Assembly: GCA_905331475.1 (NCBI GenBank)
Contig: CAJNYU010004611.1
Span: 1-64,000 of the forward strand
DNA from: Rotaria socialis
Lineage: Eukaryota > Rotifera > Eurotatoria > Philodinida > Philodinidae
Reading direction: 5' to 3'
DNA: 64,000 bases
Below the pieces are notes generated by a model. That model worked only from the letters and a program-made list of their open reading frames with translations. It did no database searches and had not been told where the DNA came from. The translations under genes were made by a program, and so were the position numbers. This document shows positions 47,601 through 60,297 of this stretch, piece after piece. The first letter of the stretch is position 1. The number at the start of each line of letters is the position of its first letter.

Positions 47601-49950
47601 ATTATTCTATAATGAATATATAGGACTATGAAAATGATGTCTATGCTAACTGCATACATCCTTCAAGTTAACCCTTTTCGAAAACAATTACTGTTGTGCA
47701 ATAGCGACTGAGAAAAAACACAACTAGTTTAACTAACTAACAATGGAGGTGCTTGTACTGTCCGTGAGAATAACAAGATATTTTCGGATCAAATGAAAGC
47801 TCTCATAGCCAAACTAGCAAGGTTAACATATTAGTTCCCCTCGGCTTCTGTAGAGGAAGATATTCGATTTTTCAGTGAATTTTCTCTACAGGGCCGACTT
47901 TCTCAGCAATATCATATTGTCGAATTTGAACCTGAAACTTTGTATGCATGAAGATTTCAATGAGACTAGCTTACAGAAAAAAAATCAGAAGTTTTGAACA
48001 AACCCTCTTCGAGATATGAATCTCTCAAAATATAGACGATTTTCTATAGAAGCTGTATGCTTGAGACATCTATATTTCGAAGAGAGGTTTTCCAAAACTT
48101 CTGAAATTTTTTCTATAGGCTAGTCTCCGTGAGACCTTCACGCATACAAAATTTCAGGTTCAAATTCGACAATATGATATTGCTGGGAAAGCCGGTCCTG
48201 TAGAGAAAATTCACTGAAAAATCGAATATCTCCCTCTAGACAAGCCAATAACAGCAAATATTTTAACGTTGTTAGTTTGGCTATGAGAGCTTTTATTTGA
48301 TCCGAAAATATCCTGTTTTTCTCACGGACAGTACAAGCACCTCCATTGTAAAAGTAGCACGTAATTGATGGCGTCTATAGTTGGTTAATGATTAAAATAT
48401 TTACTTGTTTCAAGTTTAAATACGTCTTCTTGTTGAGATTGAATTCGTTCTTGCAAAGTTTTATAACGACTTCGCGGAATTGATCTTAAAGACAAGAAGA
48501 AATAAAATGATACGACAAATTTCTCAATTTACTCTGCATCTTCAGCATTTTCATATTGCTGCAAACGTTCGTTTAGACGTGATGTTTCTTGTATTAAACC
48601 AACTTTATCATCTTGAAGTGTCGATATTTGTAAATCAAGTTCACGGCAACGATGTTCAATTTCTTCTTTAGCTTCAACAACTCTATTGAGCTCTTCTAAT
48701 GCATGTTTTAGCTAGACAAAATGTACGAATAATAAGTTTTCGTTTTAAGAAAAATTCGAATCTATTTACTTGATCACCCAATTCAGAATATTCTTCATTA
48801 TTCTTTCGAATTTCTTTTACCATTAACTTAAAGAAGAAAACATATTTGAAGAATTTAAAATTTTTCTTTCTACTAACCTCTTGAATAGCATTCATTAAAA
48901 CATGTTGAACAGATTCTTCCAATAACATAATATGTTCAATATAGAATTGTTTTCGATCACAACTAACAGCACAACCAAGAACAAGTTGTAAAAGTCGACT
49001 AAGTTCAGTTTCATCAGTAGTTTCAGCTATATAAATCAAATCATACAGAGAAAAAACAACACTTAACTAAATAATTACCTATCATATTAAGATCAGGCAT
49101 TTGAAAATCAACAAGAGATTGACCAAGTATCTTAAGATAAAGAAATCAATAAGCTAGACAAATTTAATTTCTCAATGCAATATTACTTCAGAATAATAAT
49201 CAGTTATATTTTTGAGGATTTTTTTCAGATTATTTGCCTAAATTAAAAATTATAATGAGTAATTCGCAATAAACAGGCCAAATATATTTTTCTCTTTTTC
49301 AGATTCTTCAATGGGAAATTTTACATGAGGTTTACACGAACCTTGAGTTTGCTTTTCTAATTAGCTTTTTCTATCAGATCCATCGACATCGTTTGATACG
49401 ATAATAAACTGTCCAGTGTAAGACAGCTGTCTTTTGAATACATAATATCACTGAGAATGGAGCTAATGAGGCTCGAACGCAAGAAGTAGAAAACTCAGTG
49501 CTTATCAATGTTGACTTGCATAAGTTATTTATTGAACTCTACACGTAGAGACTTTAAAAAGAGACCTCACAATCTATCAGTCTTATCGTTAGAAAAGAAG
49601 AAAAAAAATATTTTGACACTTTTTCATTTTATCAATTACTTTTATTCGATAGTTATCTCCAGCGTCTGTTCGAATTTTTTGTAACCAAACATCATTAAAA
49701 TGATTTGAGTCACTAGAATAGCAAGAAAGAGTTGACATAAAATCAAAAAAATAAATTTCATAACAGACATATTCTTTAAACACATTCCAATAAGGACACC
49801 ATCGGAGAGATCACCGACGCCATTTATTGTTCGACTCAGATCAAATGTTTTCATCTATAGACAAACAATCAATGCTATGTATTGCATTTTCAACAGATAA
49901 ATTATGCTTACCCATTTTATTAAACTATCGCATAAAATACGCCGATCCAT
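44676..49950 (-). CDS. HOOK: HOOK family dynein/cargo adaptor
   Basis: Nineteen exons from ATG at 49950 to TAG at 44676-44678 add to 2133 nt in consistent phase (710 residues, the normal HOOK length). The N-terminal Hook domain is complete: MDRRILCDSLIKW, TFDLSRTINGVGDLSDGVLI, NDVWLQKIRTDAGDNYRIK, LGQSLVDFQMPDLNMI and LQLVLGCAVSCDRKQFYIEH with EESVQHVLMNAIQE. It binds the dynein light intermediate chain. Long coiled coils follow (residues ~170-620), including the conserved NDDLMVLASDARNFKDELDI and RERFIRLQHENKML. The C-terminal cargo-binding part has YEKMKAIREDQEKLLISAWY. HOOK proteins link vesicles to dynein-dynactin through the FHIP/FTS complex. A 608-bp foldback element occupies the intron between exons 9 and 10 (48404-47347); splice sites remain intact. 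Confidence 0.95.
47741..48348. mobile_element. 608-bp foldback element in a HOOK intron
   Basis: The two halves are near-perfect inverted copies of about 290 bp each. The left starts CAATGGAGGTGCTTGTACTG, and the right ends with the complement CAGTACAAGCACCTCCATTG. The centre is near 48045. TAA flanks both ends (47738-47740 and 48349-48351), consistent with a 3-bp target duplication as made by PIF/Harbinger-type transposases. No protein is encoded. Transcribed, it would form a long double-stranded RNA within the HOOK pre-mRNA. Confidence 0.8.
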
Positions 49951-51363
49951 ATTATTTTTAAACTGAAAACAAACAAAGCTCTATAAGAAAAAAATAGTAA
50001 GAACAAATATTTCAGCACGAATAATGCCATCTATTTAATGGCGAGTCTGTTAGTTATCACAGACTGTTGATCACTAGAGATTAGCAAAAGAAGGTTGACT
50101 CTGTTATTCAGTCAGTCATAATAGGGACTTGAATGTGGATCTAAAGGGTTAAAGATTCCTTCAGAATGAATAAATTTGAGTATTTTTGCATTACTTTACT
50201 TTTACGGCTCTGGTCCAGCTCTTTTTCTTTCACATGATCGATCTCCAAGGAAAGTCAATGCATACCTGTACTAAAGTAGTTTGCTAAAACTGCACTTTTT
50301 CTCTTTACATTCCTAGGGGAATCTCACGTGATAAAACTTTGATCGAAAAACAACTTGTTTAGTATACTTTCTTTAATATAAAATTAAGAAAATTGCTACA
50401 TGATTCCAACGAAATACAAGAATATCGTATACGTTTAATAACTATTAATTAATGATGACATTTTTTTTTATAGAAGCGAGTAATCAAATGTTTTTCTCGT
50501 ACTCATTTAAGACAGATACGCAGCATTATATTCATTACCAAAAAAGAAAAAGGTCTATCATAGAACAGAAAATATTTCATTAAATGAATTTTTAATTTAA
50601 TTATCAAGGGCAAATATCTCACTTTTTTTGTTATACTAGCAGTACTACAATTATCCATGGTTTCATACTCCAACGATAGATTGTTCTCTCATGGACAATT
50701 TGTTTATTTTTTTGGGTGTAAATAAACATACGATAGGGTTTATCAATCGAAAATAATACTTATCTAACAGTCTCTAGACAAAATCGACGATAGGATTAAT
50801 AGTTATATGTAGATAAAAAAAAGGAATGAGACATCGATTGATTTTTATCTATTCAAGATTAATTCACTGGGCTAAAAAATATTGATAACCATTTTTGATT
50901 CCATGTACATACAAATATTAACTTGAGCTTACGGAAAAAATGCGAAATAAAATACAGCCTATTTGATTTTCTATGACTACTTCCCTCTTTAAGAAATATT
51001 CTATAGAGTATCACTGTTGTTCATTGAAGAATCATAGCGACAAACGATACTATAGTTGTTCATTTCAATGATTGGTCAGTATTCTCCATTGAACTTGCAA
51101 AAATCTTTCTCGTCAATATGCTGTTCTGTTTGTCGCTAGTAGCTCTGAATTTAGAAGAAAAACTCTTGGTTAACACAAAAAGACATAACAACAAGGCCAC
51201 TATGGCGAATATTTACAAAGCATTAGTTTACTTCCGTTTTGACATATAACTATTTTTTTCTTAGATTTATTATTTTATCACTGACTTGAAAAACAAAACA
51301 AACGATGTAAACATTTTTTATATTATTGTTTCATAAACAAATCATTTTTGTACTTTCTATTAG
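49951..51363. other. divergent intergenic region HOOK / VAMP
   Basis: Promoters of HOOK (-) and the first VAMP gene (+) should be here. The missing first coding exon of the VAMP gene should also lie in it, but I cannot pick it with confidence. Confidence 0.4.
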
Positions 51364-52087
51364 GGCCTCACCATTTGAAAATCCACCTCGTGCTACACAA
51401 TATGAAGCACCAAGACAATTAAATTCTCTTCAAAATGATGTTAATCAAGTAAACAACATCAAACGATGACCTTGAATTAATTTATTCTAAGAAAATTCTT
51501 TCGTATAGGTGGTGACTATTATGAAAGATAATCTTGATAAAGTACTTGAACGTGATGCAAATTTAGCTGCGGTTGAAAATCGTGCTAGTACGTTAATTGT
51601 CAAAATTAAACGCTATTCGTCATTGATAATCTATTTATTTTAGATGCTTTAGAAAGCGGTGCGTCACAATTTTCGATTAATGCACAAAAATTAAAAAGTA
51701 AATATTGGTGGAAAAATGTTAAAGTAAGTTTAACAGACAAAAAGTAGTTTTAATATTCCAATATGTGATATTAACATATCATATAATAGAATGAAATTAT
51801 ATTACTATGATAAAGATTTGATTTAATAAATATTAGTTTTGTCTATTTAGATGTGGATTATTATAATCATTATTATTGTAAGTAATTATTTTCCTTTATA
51901 TGTGAGCTCGATATAGATTCCTTATTTTTTAGATCGTTTTGATCATCGTCATTGTTGGTAAGAAATAGAATTTAAAAAATAATGTATTTTACTTAATTAA
52001 TTCTTTCTTTTTTCTTTAGTTGCTGCCACACAATCATCAAAAGGTAACAACAATGGTAATCAAAATAATAATGGTAGTGGAAAATAA
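51364..52087 (+). CDS. synaptobrevin/VAMP v-SNARE, gene A (first exon not found)
   Basis: Exons 51364-51448, 51509-51587, 51644-51723, 51851-51877, 51933-51957 and 52020-52087 join in phase. A Pro-rich start ([17 protein letters not shown]) leads into the R-SNARE coiled coil ([46 protein letters not shown]). The zero-layer Arg is expected in VLERD. The transmembrane helix is almost all Ile/Val ([20 protein letters not shown]), then a ~20-residue Asn/Gly-rich tail to TAA at 52085-52087. VAMPs sit on vesicles and pair with syntaxin and SNAP-25 for fusion. The first visible exon starts in phase 2, so a short upstream exon with the ATG is missing from this annotation. Confidence 0.88.
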
Positions 52088-53476
52088 ATCAATCTAAAAT
52101 TAGAGAATGGTAAGAAAAATGCAGAATTTTTTTTTCTAATGCAGACATTGATTATTAATTTTTAGAAAAACTAAGTTTTAACTTGAAATTTTTTGAAAAA
52201 AAAGAATATCTTAATCAGAATAATTTATTATGAAAGTCTTAGACATTTTCTTTACCTTGCATCTGCAATAAGAATAACAGCATCTCCCTTGTGAATAGAA
52301 ATAACATAGGAAAAGAAATGTACTGTTCTCGTCGTGTTATTTTGGCATAGGGAAACAAAATAACCTGAAACTTAGACAATCAACTATACTCGTTGAGAGA
52401 CTTCCTCTGTGAAAATCTTCAATACCGAATTCAAAACTGGGTTTTCCTCGTAATCCTAAGGAATCGTACAACAGTGAGCTTTTTATTCTTCAGGATATTC
52501 ATATCTCATTACGACCTAAATGATGCACTGAGTCCTAGCTAAAAAAACAAATACTGTAATCCTTTCAAATCTTTCCTCGAAAGTCGTTTAAGCATGCGAG
52601 AATTATAATCCTCTGTTACTGTTAAGACAAATTTGTTCATTCTGCAGTAAGACTACTCGAATATTCTATTCTCTTTCTATGTAATGTTCTGATAGTTTCA
52701 ATAATCATACGGTAGAAAGGCGTTATTGAAACACACAAGAAGTTTTGATTTATTTTCTTTCAGGATATTTTAAAATAGAAGATATGCTATAAAGAGAAAT
52801 TGATTCTAAGACAATCAAGAAGTTATTTAATACATATGATTAAATATTCGAGCATTATTCTTTGATTTACTTCAGAACTACTAAAGGCATTTTCTTTCTA
52901 TGAAATATTATTTTAACTTTGAATGTAATCAAACTTCCAATATCATACTTGAACTTTGTTCTTAATTGTCCACTATAGTAAAATCTTCTGCATTACAATA
53001 AAAAATAGGAGTTGAAATCGGTCGAAATTTGTTTATTTATTTATTTTAGAATGCTCTCAATCAATGATCTATTTTTTTTCTTCATATGCCAAGTGATTAA
53101 ACTTTTTTATGCTTACTATTTTTTGATATCTTAAATAACAAAACGTCCTAATTGTCCATGTCATTTATATACACATGTGTATGTTTTTTTTTGATTTATT
53201 TTGTTTCTCTCAAACATTCTCATCTGTTATGTTGCTGAAATGATCTTATTTTTGTGTCTTGTAATTCTTTGTTCTATTTATTCACGTAAACTTGTATTCA
53301 ACACAAAAGAAAAAGAAATAAACATTAACATGAAATGATATTTTTCTATGTGAAAAAACTTTTCTTTCTTGATTTTAGTATTATTATATTGTTAAATTAA
53401 CTCAATTAATAACATGTAAATATTTAGTGGAGGAGAAAAAGTGGTTTTGTTTAATTGTTTTTGTTTTGTTGAATAG
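52088..53476. other. intergenic region between the two VAMP genes
   Basis: AT-rich, no protein recognised. It should contain the promoter and first exon of VAMP gene B. Confidence 0.4.
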
Positions 53477-54653
53477 GTCAAATAATGGCGGTGGTGCATC
53501 ACCAGCTGCTCCTGGTGGTTCTAAACGTATGGCTCAACAACTGGCACAAGTCGATGAAGTTGTGGATATAATGCGACAAAATGTTGATAAGGTTTTAGAA
53601 CGTGATAAAAATTTGTCACTTCTTGACGATCGAGCTGGTATATTGAAAATATGAAAACAAAATTAATTTCTAGTGTTTTTGTTTTTGCAGATAAACTACA
53701 ACATAATGCAGCTCAATTTGAACAACAAGCAGGCAAATTGAAACGAAAATTTTGGTTACAAAATATGAAGGTAAATATAGAAAGATTGCAAATAAAGAAA
53801 ACATTTTGCTTATTGTTTGAATGAGATTGATTATTTTTTTGTAATCGAATTGATTAGATGATGATTATTATGGGAGTAGTAGGCACTATTTTAACTATAG
53901 TGATCATAGGTAAAATCTAATGTTGTCACAGTTACATGATCCCAGGTCGAACATTCCGTCCACCGGATCCCGTGGGATACTCCAGGAAATATACGGGAAG
54001 CCACCACATCCTACAGGAAAACACGGGAAATCGCTGGAATATGGAAGCAGCATTTCGGTCAAAAATACTGTCGGACTTTTCCGGCGGATTCCTGCCACGT
54101 TCCGGTGCTTTGCGGCAGGAATTGATCGGAAATCACCGGAAAAAATCCGAGAAACTTCCAACCGGGATACTGCTTCCACAAAGTCAATGGAACTATCCGG
54201 AACTAGTCGTTTTCAGGCCGGACTATTCGACCTGGGTTGCTTTTGTTTATCTTATTTCGTTGTTGTCGAATCGCCTGTTTGTCAGTGACTTTTGATAGTT
54301 GTATGTTGCTTGAATTTTACTTATCATTTATTCATTTAGGATGGATCTATTCAAAAGCTAAAGGAGCTGCACCAGCTCTCCCCGCTAATCCTGCCGAAGG
54401 TGATGCTGATACAACAACGCCTATTTCATCAGCCAATGATGAATTGCCTAAAGTAGCCGGTGATTCTATGGCTGTACCAGCTGAAGAGAACGCAACAGGA
54501 AAACCTCGTAAAAATAAACGAAAGAAAACAACAAGTGGAGGCAGCTCAGCTAGTTCTTCAGCAGCGCCAACAAATAAAAATGATGGCTCTGCAAGTGGGG
54601 CGGATACTTTGAAGTCTGTTAAAAAACGGCTGATTCGTACACTTCTACAATAG
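53477..54653 (+). CDS. synaptobrevin/VAMP v-SNARE, gene B, with long C-terminal tail
   Basis: Exons 53477-53637, 53691-53770, 53858-53909 and 54340-54653 join in phase. The R-SNARE motif is canonical ([46 protein letters not shown]). A transmembrane helix ([19 protein letters not shown]) follows. After it come ~100 residues rich in Ala/Ser with a very basic block ([14 protein letters not shown]) and [10 protein letters not shown] at the end. Normal VAMPs have only a few residues beyond the membrane, so this lumenal/extracellular tail is unusual. The start codon exon is not identified. A CCCAGG-type element (53941-54236) lies in the last intron. Tandem arrangement with gene A suggests an old duplication; the SNARE motifs have diverged. 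Confidence 0.88.
53941..54236. mobile_element. CCCAGG-type non-autonomous DNA element, copy 2 (296 bp)
   Basis: The ends CCCAGGTCGAACATTCC and (inverse) CCCAGGTCGAATAGTCC match the copy at 10439-10694. The interior blocks (GGATCCCGTGGGATACTCCA, GGAAGCAGCATTTCGG) are the inverted counterpart of that copy. It sits wholly inside the last VAMP-B intron, which would otherwise be ~135 bp. No clear target duplication. Confidence 0.75.
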
Positions 54654-56607
54654 TCGATAACTTTCATCAAGCAGAATACAAAACACAATAAACTTATTTC
54701 CTTCATTCCAACGCGATGTATTTACATTAAAATCCGATTACGCTTTATTTTTGCTTGTCACTCTCTTTCTCGTATTTTTCTCCTTCCATGTTGTTTGTTT
54801 TATTGTTCGTGAACTAAAAATAATACTCCTATACATTTGTCTAAAATATATTTTTAGGGCACATGATTCTTGCAGTATTCTATAAGTTTTATTCTTGATT
54901 GTATGAATAAATTTTATTTAATTTCATTTACTCTTAAAATAATAAAAATTGGTAATTGTTTGAATTTCATACGGAGAATGACAAATATAACTGAATTTTG
55001 TTTCACAACAATACAAACTAGATCTGTATGCTTAAAATTCTTTGTTCATTAATCGAACAATAATCATTATAATAACATATAGAGTGAATGATCTATCGAA
55101 CATTCATGATAGTCATCATCAAATCGTTTTTTGAAAAAGCGCTATGTAATCAATTATCAGGCGAAAAATCAAATGTCTTATTTTAGAACTCACCTTTATT
55201 ATGATACAATAACAACGAGAAAAAACAACGATATCAATACAGGCATGGAAAGTATGGTTTATTTTTGATGATCTGTATTCTAGCGAACACAGCAAAAACA
55301 AGACTTCTATCTTGCACAATAGACAATAAACAAAACACGCTATATGAACACAACGAAATTGAATCCATGTATTCAATGATTTGATTCTATTGCGGTCTCA
55401 CATACAATAATGTTTGTGGCAAGATGCTACTAAGCAATTCTCTGAAATTGTTCATTCAACTGAGAAAATAATCAAATATTAATATCTTTATTAGAATTCG
55501 ATTAATTCAGTCGGCTGTAGGCTGAACATTCACGCACCCAATCTTCATCAGAAGAACCTGCAGTATGAATGGTCTGACACCAATGGCAATTGACCATTGA
55601 TCAAACTCAAAATTGATGTGAGCAGTTTTTTAGAACAGGACTTTCCAATCACATTCGTATAATTTACTTGCCAATAGAAATACCACTTCTAGAAGCTCAA
55701 TCATTGTGATTACTTGATAATAACATCGTAATGCTTTGAAATAGTAGAATTTCACAATATGCTTCACTTGATATTAAATTGTTGACAACAGTTATGCTAT
55801 GAATCATTTGACTATTTACTTGCGGTCAACCATTTTCATGATTCTTTTTTCATTATCTCTGCAGATATTCTAAACATACTTTTGCATGTTCTGTATTCTT
55901 CAGTTAAAATAAGAGTAAAGTCAGGTAAGTAAAGTTATAGACTTTTAAAGATTACTAAAGCATTGAAATTAGTGTCTGATTTTGTTTTAATTTGCTACAA
56001 AATTGATGTAATTTGACATGGAAACTGATGTAGTAATCATTTCAAAACAAAATCAATACATATAATGGTTTTTCAACTGAATTGTAGCCTGACGTTTTTT
56101 TTTTTACAATGGTAGTTTGTAACATTCAGCAGCTCATATGTTACTTGAGCAAGTCGTTATTTCTTTTGCAGAAAAAACATAAGATTTCATTTATAGCTTT
56201 ATGCTTAGAAAGTGAAATATATATCGTCAAAAAATTTTCATGTAAAAAATGTAAATTTAATCAAAATTAAACTCGCTTGCAGGCGGAAAAAGAGAAATGT
56301 ATTTTGTATTTGTGCACTACTGCTAGTGAAGACAGCAAGAGACGAAGAATTTATATACGAAGTCATATTATATTCTTTGGTTTTTATTCGCATTTATAAC
56401 TGTCGTTTGATAATTATTTGTCTTTGCTTCCTGCAGAAATACATGGCGTTCAAATGAATAAAGCCAATATCAAGATATTTTATTGATTGTTGCTTGTTAG
56501 ATTCGCCACTAAATTCAGCAATAGAAAAGCGTTTGCTATTAGCGATTACAGTAAAGTAAATGGATTTTTCTAAATTTAGGTAAACAAGTACAAAAAAAAG
56601 GATTGAA
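54654..56607. other. intergenic region without recognised features
   Basis: About 1.95 kb of AT-rich DNA between VAMP B and the GH39 gene. Short open frames are not convincing. Confidence 0.5.
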
Positions 56608-59163
56608 ATGTCGTTCACAAATAATATTGAAGTTAACTGTAATAACTGTGTCGGTGAATTGAGACATATTTGGACATCAATTGGTTTTGATGAGATTAAT
56701 TGGTCTTACACTGAAAGAGGAAAATACTTGCTCAAGACACTGAAAGGTAAGAAAACCTCATTCTTTACCATAGCATCATAATAATTCATGCAAATCAATT
56801 TTCTAACAAGCTCTATTTCAAACATAGATTATGCAAGATTACAGAAGATTCCTATTAGAACTTGTTTCTGTTAGACGTATCCTTTATTGTCAAGCAAAGT
56901 ATGCTTTCTACTCGAATAGAAGTAATCACTTCTATGGCTTAAAAATAATATTAAGAATTGGATGAACTCAATCAATCTAAAATACGTAGTGTATCCCTAA
57001 GATATTTCATGCTTTTATTTTAGATCTTTAAATTAGATTATAATCCATATTGGTTTATAGATAAGCTGGGAGGAGAATTCAGTAGGTTCGGGCGGGCAAA
57101 AAATTATTTCTCAGTGTAACGGCATTCTGCCATCAATCTGAGCTTGTCAATGAGATGCAGCTCTATAGAACTTATGCAATTATTTCAGCTAGTAAAAAAT
57201 ATCATTTCAGATTCTATTCAAAACCAATCGTTATCGAAAAACCTTCTTTTTTAAACTCCCTCAATATGTATTGAACATTTAGACACAGTTATGGAAAAAC
57301 CATATTATGTTCGAAATCATAACATATTTACAAGTGGCAATATGCTCAGTTATCCCGCTGGTGGATCAACAAATATCTACATGGAGGATGAAGACGGACG
57401 AGCATATTATAATTTTGAAATCATTGATAAAATCTACGATAATTATGTTGAACATGGTTTTATACCAATAATTGAATTAGATTTTATGCCATTAGATTTA
57501 GTACCAGATTCAAAAGATTTACCATCTGATTGGGCAATGGGTCGAGATGTAGGGCATGAGTCGTATGAACAAAATAAATGGAAATTACCACCTAAAGATT
57601 ATAAAAAATGGCAGCAGTTAATTGAAATATTTGCTAATCATCTTTACGAAAGATATGGTGAACAAGTACAAAATTGGTATTTCGAAGTATGGAATGAGCC
57701 GAATTTAACAAACTATTGGTTAGGATCAGTTGAAGATTATTGTAAACTATATGATTATTCTGCTGAAGCAATTAAACGAGTAAATAAATCTTTTAAGATT
57801 GGCGGACCAGCTACATCGGATATTGGAACAGAGTTTTTAAAACAATTTTTAGACCACGTGACATCCGGTAAAAATTATGTAACGGATGAAATCGGAACGG
57901 CTATTGATTTCATATCATTTCATACAAAAGGTATCGTAACGGAAACTTTAGATGGAAACATTCGCAAAATTTTCAGAATTTAATGTTGTTTCAGACTGTT
58001 CAGCAGTTTATATTAGTTCAGATTCCCGTTAAAGAACTATTTAAAAATAATAGTCATAGTAGTCCTTACTTTTATATTAAACAACGTCGAGTCATTATCT
58101 CTTCTTTAATAGTTACCATCAAATATCTCATATTACCCTCCAAGCCTAGCATTATTAATGTAGAGAATTTTTCTAGCTAAATTTATTTCTATTGTGTTTT
58201 TTTGAACTTGTTTTACTTTCCCTTTCTTCTTCGTTCCTTGAAAACGTAATTGGCCCATCTAGAATCTTGTATAGTGATACAAAATATTTGACTTTGAATT
58301 CACGGTTGAAAAATAAACCTTATTTTCATTTGTAAAAAGGTGCCTATTATGTTCCTCGAAGATCTTATGGTCATAAAGTTAATCATCAATCACCAAGTCT
58401 TGCAAAGATTCTAAACGATATTCGTAGTAACTTAATCGTTTGTAATGAATTTGAACAATTGAATAATTTACCAATCTTTATTGATGAATGTGATCCTGCT
58501 GTCGGTACAATTTATGGTGTTTATGATAATCCAAATTACAATATATGCAATACAGAATATTATCCTTGTATTGTTGCATCGATGATCTATCATATATTAT
58601 CTTTGTCTAGTCGAATTCAAATGATAACACATTGGTCCTTTTATATGGAAGGAAAACGATTATTTGAAGGTAATAGAACGCTAATGACAAACTATAATTT
58701 ACATTTACCTATTTTATCTGGTTTGAAATTATTCGGAAAATTAAAATATAAACGATTACTCATTGAAACGAATCAAATACATTTGCCAATTTTTGGTATC
58801 GCAACATGTGACGATGAAAATAAAAGTTATCAATTATTACTTTTCTATCATGTTGACGATTGGACACATGAAGATATTCAATCGATTAGTATCACTTTTA
58901 AAAATATTCCATTAGAAAATGTACTATTGAAGCATTATCGAATTGATTCAAATCATAATAATCCATATGTAGAATGGGTTAGAATGGGAAAACCAGATGA
59001 ATTGAATCCGAATCAATTAGAGCATTTGAAACATAGTCAAGAATTAAAATTATTGTATGCTCCAGTTAAATATAAGATTGAAAATAATCAATTAAAATTA
59101 GCTTCATTTGATTTGCCGAGTCATTCGATCTCGCTTATTGAATTAACAAATATTAGCATTTAA
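56608..59163 (+). CDS. GH39-type glycoside hydrolase (beta-xylosidase / alpha-L-iduronidase clan)
   Basis: Three exons, 56608-56746, 57283-57930 and 58340-59163, join in phase to 536 residues. The N-terminus has LRHIWTSIGFDEINW. The (beta/alpha)8 barrel carries the acid/base Glu in FEVWNEPNLTNYW (residue ~185), the ISFHTKG strand, and the nucleophile Glu in IFIDECDPAVGT (~312), followed by a beta-sandwich. GH39 enzymes remove xylose from xylo-oligosaccharides; iduronidase is a relative. The DECDP motif has the I.DE.DP.VG pattern found in iduronidases as well as bacterial xylosidases, so substrate is open. No signal peptide is visible, so it may be cytosolic or use an unseen upstream exon. The introns are large (536 and 409 bp). 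A bacterial origin is plausible. Confidence 0.85.
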
Positions 59164-60297
59164 AGTAATACGCTTAATTGTATGTTCCAAATAAAAAGTA
59201 AAGATTTGATACAAAACGTAATTTTAGAACCATATTTATTCAGGAAAAATAAGTGAGAATTACCCTCGACGATTGTAATATGAGGCACATTTTTTTAGAT
59301 TAAATTTCACTACCTGGACGGAGTACATGCATCTATCTGCGCATTCTTGTTTTTTTTTCTCTTTTTATTACCACGGAGTTTGATGAGTGTTCAAGGACTG
59401 TGGAATAGGATTTTCTCCTCAGTTCTCCCACAGTTTCCCGAATACTAAAATTCAAAAAATACAATATCCACGAGAGTTTTTACTCTTATACTCATTTTCA
59501 TCCGGTAATTTGTATACGGCACAAAGCATATTTCAGAGAAAGCATATTATAACATAAGACAAAATACCTAAAAGTAAACAACGAGAGCATGAATCATAAA
59601 ATACAAAGGAAAACAAAACTTAACAATGAGTGAAAAGAGAACGCGCATCGAAAAAGGAAAAGTTAATAGCAGCGACTGAATTTGTAACCCTTTAACATAC
59701 TCTTTAAAACTTTCGTTTCATATGTAACTCTATAGTCTTTCGACTGAATTTGCAATACTTTCAAATTGCACAGTTATTGACTAATCAGCGCATACAACAT
59801 TTCAACGAGCAACAGCAGGTGAAGGCAAATATCAATTCACTCTCTCGGAGTTTTTTTCTTCGGATAGAAAATGATACTATATAATAAACAAAGATAAACA
59901 ATTCTTTTTAGGAGTTCATTAGTCTATTTTTAGTATTCCAAACTTAGTTGTATAACCTATTAGCTTCCGATCATGTTTGCAAATTGTTTATTCAAGAAAA
60001 TTTATTCAGATACTGCTGACTTCTTTGTATTAATTATTATAAACTTCGTGTCTAACATGCATGAAAATGACTCATTTATGAAATCTGTTTTCGTTCTATG
60101 TAATTTCTACACTACACAGTCAGTATATGCAAGTTTAGTCAAAATACATCATAAAAAGAAGTAACGGATATTATTCAGTTTCTTAGTGGTCCTGCGGCAG
60201 CTGATTTAATATGAAACTTGATATCTTCGTTTAGGTATACAACTGTAATCTATTCTAGAGTAATAATTAAGACAAACTAATTAATAATACTAAAAGT
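59164..60297. other. intergenic region without recognised features
   Basis: AT-rich DNA between the GH39 and phosphatase genes. An open frame at 59973-60164 is not supported. Confidence 0.5.

Noticed and set aside
49430-49510. tRNA-like sequence in a HOOK intron (GTTCGAGCC on the minus strand)
   Set aside because: Only a B-box-like word is present; no convincing A box or cloverleaf.
53904-54295. three overlapping open frames in the last VAMP-B intron
   Set aside because: They arise from the G+C-rich CCCAGG element, which has few stops; the same frames occur in the copy at 10439-10694.
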